Below are positions 33,001 to 35,695 of a stretch of 35,695 nucleotides of DNA, one piece after another. Position numbers and translations under genes: made by a program. The DNA lies in the NCBI GenBank assembly GCA_000226015.1, contig JH152823.1, positions 95,423 to 131,117 on the forward strand, written 5' to 3'. The DNA is from Mnemiopsis leidyi (lineage: Eukaryota > Ctenophora > Tentaculata > Lobata > Bolinopsidae). Each line of letters starts with the position of its first letter. The first letter of the stretch is position 1. The notes under the pieces are model-generated. The model ran no database searches. It saw only the letters and a list, made by a program, of their open reading frames with translations, and was not told where the DNA came from.

Positions 33001-33280
33001 CGTGTGAAGATACAGCGATGATACGCGTAAGAACTTCGGGAAATTACAGCTTAATTGTTACTTGAAATACTTAAAACATAAAGTCCGTGGGACTGCCAGT
33101 TAAAAAGAAGTACTTATAACCTTAATTAGGTATCTTCTTGTATCTTTGCAAGATTAAAATGGACAAAAAATTATGGCACTAGCGTGTTGCACTTTGCAGA
33201 TATAGTTTGTGCAGGAGTTAAACCTTGCAAATCTCGCACAAAGAAGCTCCTTGGAAGCTGAGGCGACGGTAAACCTTAGA
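30065..33280. other. Intergenic, no recognisable gene
   Basis: AT-rich with short frames only. These include a 65-codon minus frame starting with ATG at 31432 and a plus frame at 32749-32929 preceded by a TTTTAG acceptor-like site; neither resembles a known family. An imperfect inverted pair (TGTAGTGCCACGCCAA at about 32452 against TTAGCGTGGGACTA at about 32523) was noted. Confidence 0.45.
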
Positions 33281-33660
33281 TCGGATCCAGTTATTGTTAC
33301 ACATCAGTCTTTGTGCTGAGAGGGCGTATAGACAAATCAGGTATTGCTGATAATGACCCATTGATGGGGGACACTATCAAAGACCCTGTTACTGTGCAGC
33401 TAATGCAGTATGGTTTTGCCATTGCTCAATCAGTCGTTCACGATAAACAGTATGATGATGCGTCGCAGCGCGGAGAATCCAATAAGAGGATGCCCTGCAA
33501 GCAAAACGTTTTTAAACTGATGGGAAACTTTGCATCCCAGGTGTCTGCGAATTTGCCCGCTGCTCCAATACCAGCATGTAGCGTTAAACGGGGTGGGTGT
33601 GGTGTTGTGACCTACAAGCTACAGAGTTGCACTACAAAAGCACGCCCTCATCTTGCTTAG
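33280..33660 (+). CDS. Uncertain open frame of about 126 codons
   Basis: The frame is open from an upstream stop near 33277 to the TAG at 33660, and is GC-richer than its neighbourhood. It has no ATG in its first part; the first alternative start would be GTG at 33313. The peptide includes GDTIKDPVTVQLMQYGFAIA and VFKLMGNFASQVSANLPAAP. No domain is recognised. It could be an exon of an unseen gene or part of a decayed transposon. An open frame of this length can also arise by chance in 35 kb. Confidence 0.25.
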   Translation: MGSSYCYTSVFVLRGRIDKSGIADNDPLMGDTIKDPVTVQLMQYGFAIAQSVVHDKQYDDASQRGESNKRMPCKQNVFKLMGNFASQVSANLPAAPIPACSVKRGGCGVVTYKLQSCTTKARPHLA

Positions 33661-33710
33661 AGTCAGTTATCAGTTACCTCCTCCTCGAGTTCTTCCTAAA
33701 AAGTCCTTCC

Positions 33711-34000
33711 CTCTCTGTCCCTATCTACCGCAATCTCTATCTCTAGCTATCTCTGTCCCTATCTACCGCAATCTCTATCTCTAGCTATCTATGTAGCTAT
33801 ATCTCTATCTCTATCTACCGCAATCTCTATCTCTAGTTATCTCAATCTATTCTCTAGCTATCTATGTATGTAGCTATATCTCTAGCTATCTCTATCTATA
33901 TCTATCTTTATCTCTAGCTATCTCTATCTCTAGCTTTCTACGTATCTATATATCTAGCTATCTATCTAGCTCTATCTCTAGCATCTATGTAGCTATCCCT
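33711..34000. repeat. CTAT/CTCT-rich complex microsatellite
   Basis: A pyrimidine-biased simple repeat built of CTAT, CTCT and CTAGCTAT words. It includes two copies of CTGTCCCTATCTACCGCAAT spaced 38 bp (33715 and 33753). It ends directly at the SINE-tail-like sequence starting at about 34003, a common position for a repeat expansion next to a retroelement end. Confidence 0.9.
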
Positions 34001-34002
34001 CC

Positions 34003-34065
34003 ATCTAGAATCTTCCAGGAGCCCCTACAGTATAGTTGCAAAAGCCTGGATACAGGTTAAACAAA
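34003..34065 (+). mobile_element. SINE-like tail, second copy
   Basis: ATCTAGAATCTTCCAGGAGC, then AGTATAGTTGCAAAAGCCTG and TACAGGTTAAACAAAT, match the minus-strand tail of the element at 940-1205 (about 80 percent by eye over about 62 bp). Only the tail is present here. The expected tRNA-like head and body are absent, and a CTAT-rich microsatellite stands in their place. Confidence 0.65.
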
Positions 34066-34860
34066 TTCAAAATCTTTAGATCTACCCTCTTCATGTCATT
34101 ATCTGATTCCAAGTCTGTAACGACAAACCTACATTTGTCCTAGGACGCCATCATTTCCGGCAGGATATTAAGACTCCGAAATTGAATGCTTATCGATAGC
34201 GAAAATAATAATTTGCAACTCGGCTCCTAGTTATATATAGTTAGTATAAAATTGCGATATATTCAACTGCAGCCTGCCGCCTGCCTACGATTGTGATTTC
34301 CATTTTTATACTCGAGGCCTTGGCTATCATTGAAGAACGATTATCTATTTAATTGCCCACTTCTTATAAAAGGCTTCGTGATATTGACCTAAAAGGCGTC
34401 GAGGCCCTCAAGCTGGAAATTCACGTAAAAAGTCACGTAAATTTTCATGTCATATCTAGAATTTCTGACTATCAATCTCAACCTCTAGATCCAGGTACCG
34501 TTTCTATTGAAAATGACTCATCGTTTTAACATTCTCTGCAATCTTGACTTACAGTGATTAAAGTGTTCTCGAAACTATGTTTCATGTGTAGCTTTCATGA
34601 AGCAGAATAATAAACCACAACTAAAAGGACAACATTATCTTAAATTTCAAAAACCCGAAACGAAACTCTCAGGTTTACAAACATTTTCCACACAACTAGG
34701 TTTTTATTGTTTCCGGGATCATTAAAAATTAGTCAACCTTATCTTATTTTCTTTTAAATTTCCTGGTCAATTTTATTTTTCTGTGCAATTCTTAAACTCA
34801 ATTTCTTATGGTTATTTCCATATTCAGCTATAGGTTAGTGCCCCAACTTAACGATATAAT
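34066..34860. other. Intergenic, no recognisable gene
   Basis: AT-rich. No open frame of note, no RNA gene and no repeat recognised between the SINE-like tail and the MITE. Confidence 0.5.
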
Positions 34861-34862
34861 TA

Positions 34863-35330
34863 GGGGTCGTTCACATATGACCTCAGCAAATTTTCGGTGA
34901 TCTTTACCCCCCTTCCCCCTCCGTCATCATTCGTCATCATGAAAACCCCCCCCCCCCTAAATATCAGAGGTAAATTACCATAATGACATCATCACAGTCG
35001 GACCCCCCCCCCCCTACTTCATGTCAAAAAACTTGATTTTGGTCTTTTAATTTGCAGTCATTTTTGAAATTTTTCATACTAAGTCAGTGAAAACACAGTA
35101 TTTCACCAGATTTCTGAATCAGAATTTTAACTTGAAAATTTTCCTTCTGATTTTGTAACATTCTGATAAAGATTTTCAAAAGAAATCAAAAATTTTCTAA
35201 ATTACCTATAAATCGTAAAATTTCGATGACATCATCATTGGCCAAACCATCTCCCCCCTCGTCATCAATCATCATCATTTGGAAACCCCCCCTCCCCCCC
35301 TAGGTGATGACGTCATATGTGAACGACCCC
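34863..35330. mobile_element. MITE with perfect terminal inverted repeats and TA duplication
   Basis: The left end GGGGTCGTTCACATATGAC and the right end GTCATATGTGAACGACCCC are exact reverse complements. Both are flanked by TA (34861-34862 and 35331-35332), giving a 468-bp element with a TA target-site duplication. The interior has no open frame. It contains C-tracts of 8 to 14 residues and two direct copies of a C-rich block with CGTCATCA words (about 34906-34960 and 35250-35302). A CRE-like TGACGTCA is next to the right end. TA duplications suit Tc1/mariner-type or similar transposases, but the family is not assigned. Confidence 0.85.
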
Positions 35331-35695
35331 TAAGTTTGAAGTTGTGGAAGTAAATGAATTTATAATCTTACTTTTTTACTTCTTAGTAATGTAGTAACCA
35401 TTTTCTATAGAAAACAGCTTTTAATTCTGGAAGAATTGTTAATACTTCTTATCTCCACTTCGTTTTATCTATTTATATATCTACGCTGTTTGTTAGTGGC
35501 TTTAATTTTTGATTACCTTCCTTATTTTGTCTTATTTATCTACAGTATCGTCCATTGTATTTCGTCGAGTTAATAGCTAACCTACTATTGGTTGGATCCT
35601 CATATCACTATCTCAATTCTGCAGAACTGAAAATTACTACTTAAAACGGATTACTCGTAGAAACTTCCCTACCAAATAATGAGCCGTTAAACAAA
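35331..35695. repeat. Long direct repeat, copy 2 (runs off the window)
   Basis: Apparently identical to 12585-12949 over all 365 bases visible. The similarity starts exactly at the TA that flanks the MITE and continues to the last base of the window. Left of the MITE there is no similarity to the left flank of copy 1. Confidence 0.9.

Noticed and set aside
34863-35330. Assignment of the MITE to piggyBac
   Set aside because: piggyBac duplicates TTAA. The flanks here support only TA (TTA on one side, TAA on the other is not a direct repeat).

Overview
This is a eukaryotic, AT-rich, repeat-laden window, most likely from a marine invertebrate. The evidence is one intron-rich nuclear gene, fragments of non-LTR retrotransposons, tRNA-derived SINE-like pieces, a MITE and several minisatellites. 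An early-branching animal such as a cnidarian or ctenophore would fit the LINE ORF1 style, but the sequence does not prove it. There are no operons or bacterial signals.

Layout. Positions 1-930 hold three mosaic pieces of LINE reverse transcriptase on the minus strand. They are followed, still on the minus strand, by a SINE-like element (about 940-1205) whose tail recurs near 34.0 kb. Positions 1701-8677 (+) contain the only confidently identified host gene. It is a complete 12-exon signal peptide peptidase (SPP/HM13 family, GxGD intramembrane aspartyl protease) that conceptually splices to 360 residues, with both catalytic aspartates, the PAL motif and a C-terminal dilysine ER-retrieval signal. 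Its introns carry a near-perfect 21-bp hairpin (intron 10), a 78-bp tandem duplication of the exon 11 splice donor, and an antisense LINE ORF1 fragment (intron 11). A small hairpin and poly(A) signals follow the stop codon.

From about 9.2 kb to the right edge (26 kb) I find no recognisable conserved gene. That stretch contains three minisatellites (36-bp, 45-bp and 46-bp units), a CCAAT-box-bearing 34-bp degenerate repeat, E-box pairs, a TTAA microsatellite, a tRNA-like sequence, two foldback structures, a CTAT-rich simple repeat, and a 468-bp MITE with perfect 20-bp terminal inverted repeats and TA duplications. A sequence of at least 365 bp just right of the MITE is an apparently perfect copy of 12585-12949 and continues past the window edge. 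A few anonymous open frames are listed at low confidence.

The components do not form a multi-gene system. The strongest candidates for something undescribed are the intron 10 hairpin, the CCAAT repeat array, the exact long-range repeat beginning at the MITE edge, and the mosaic LINE.
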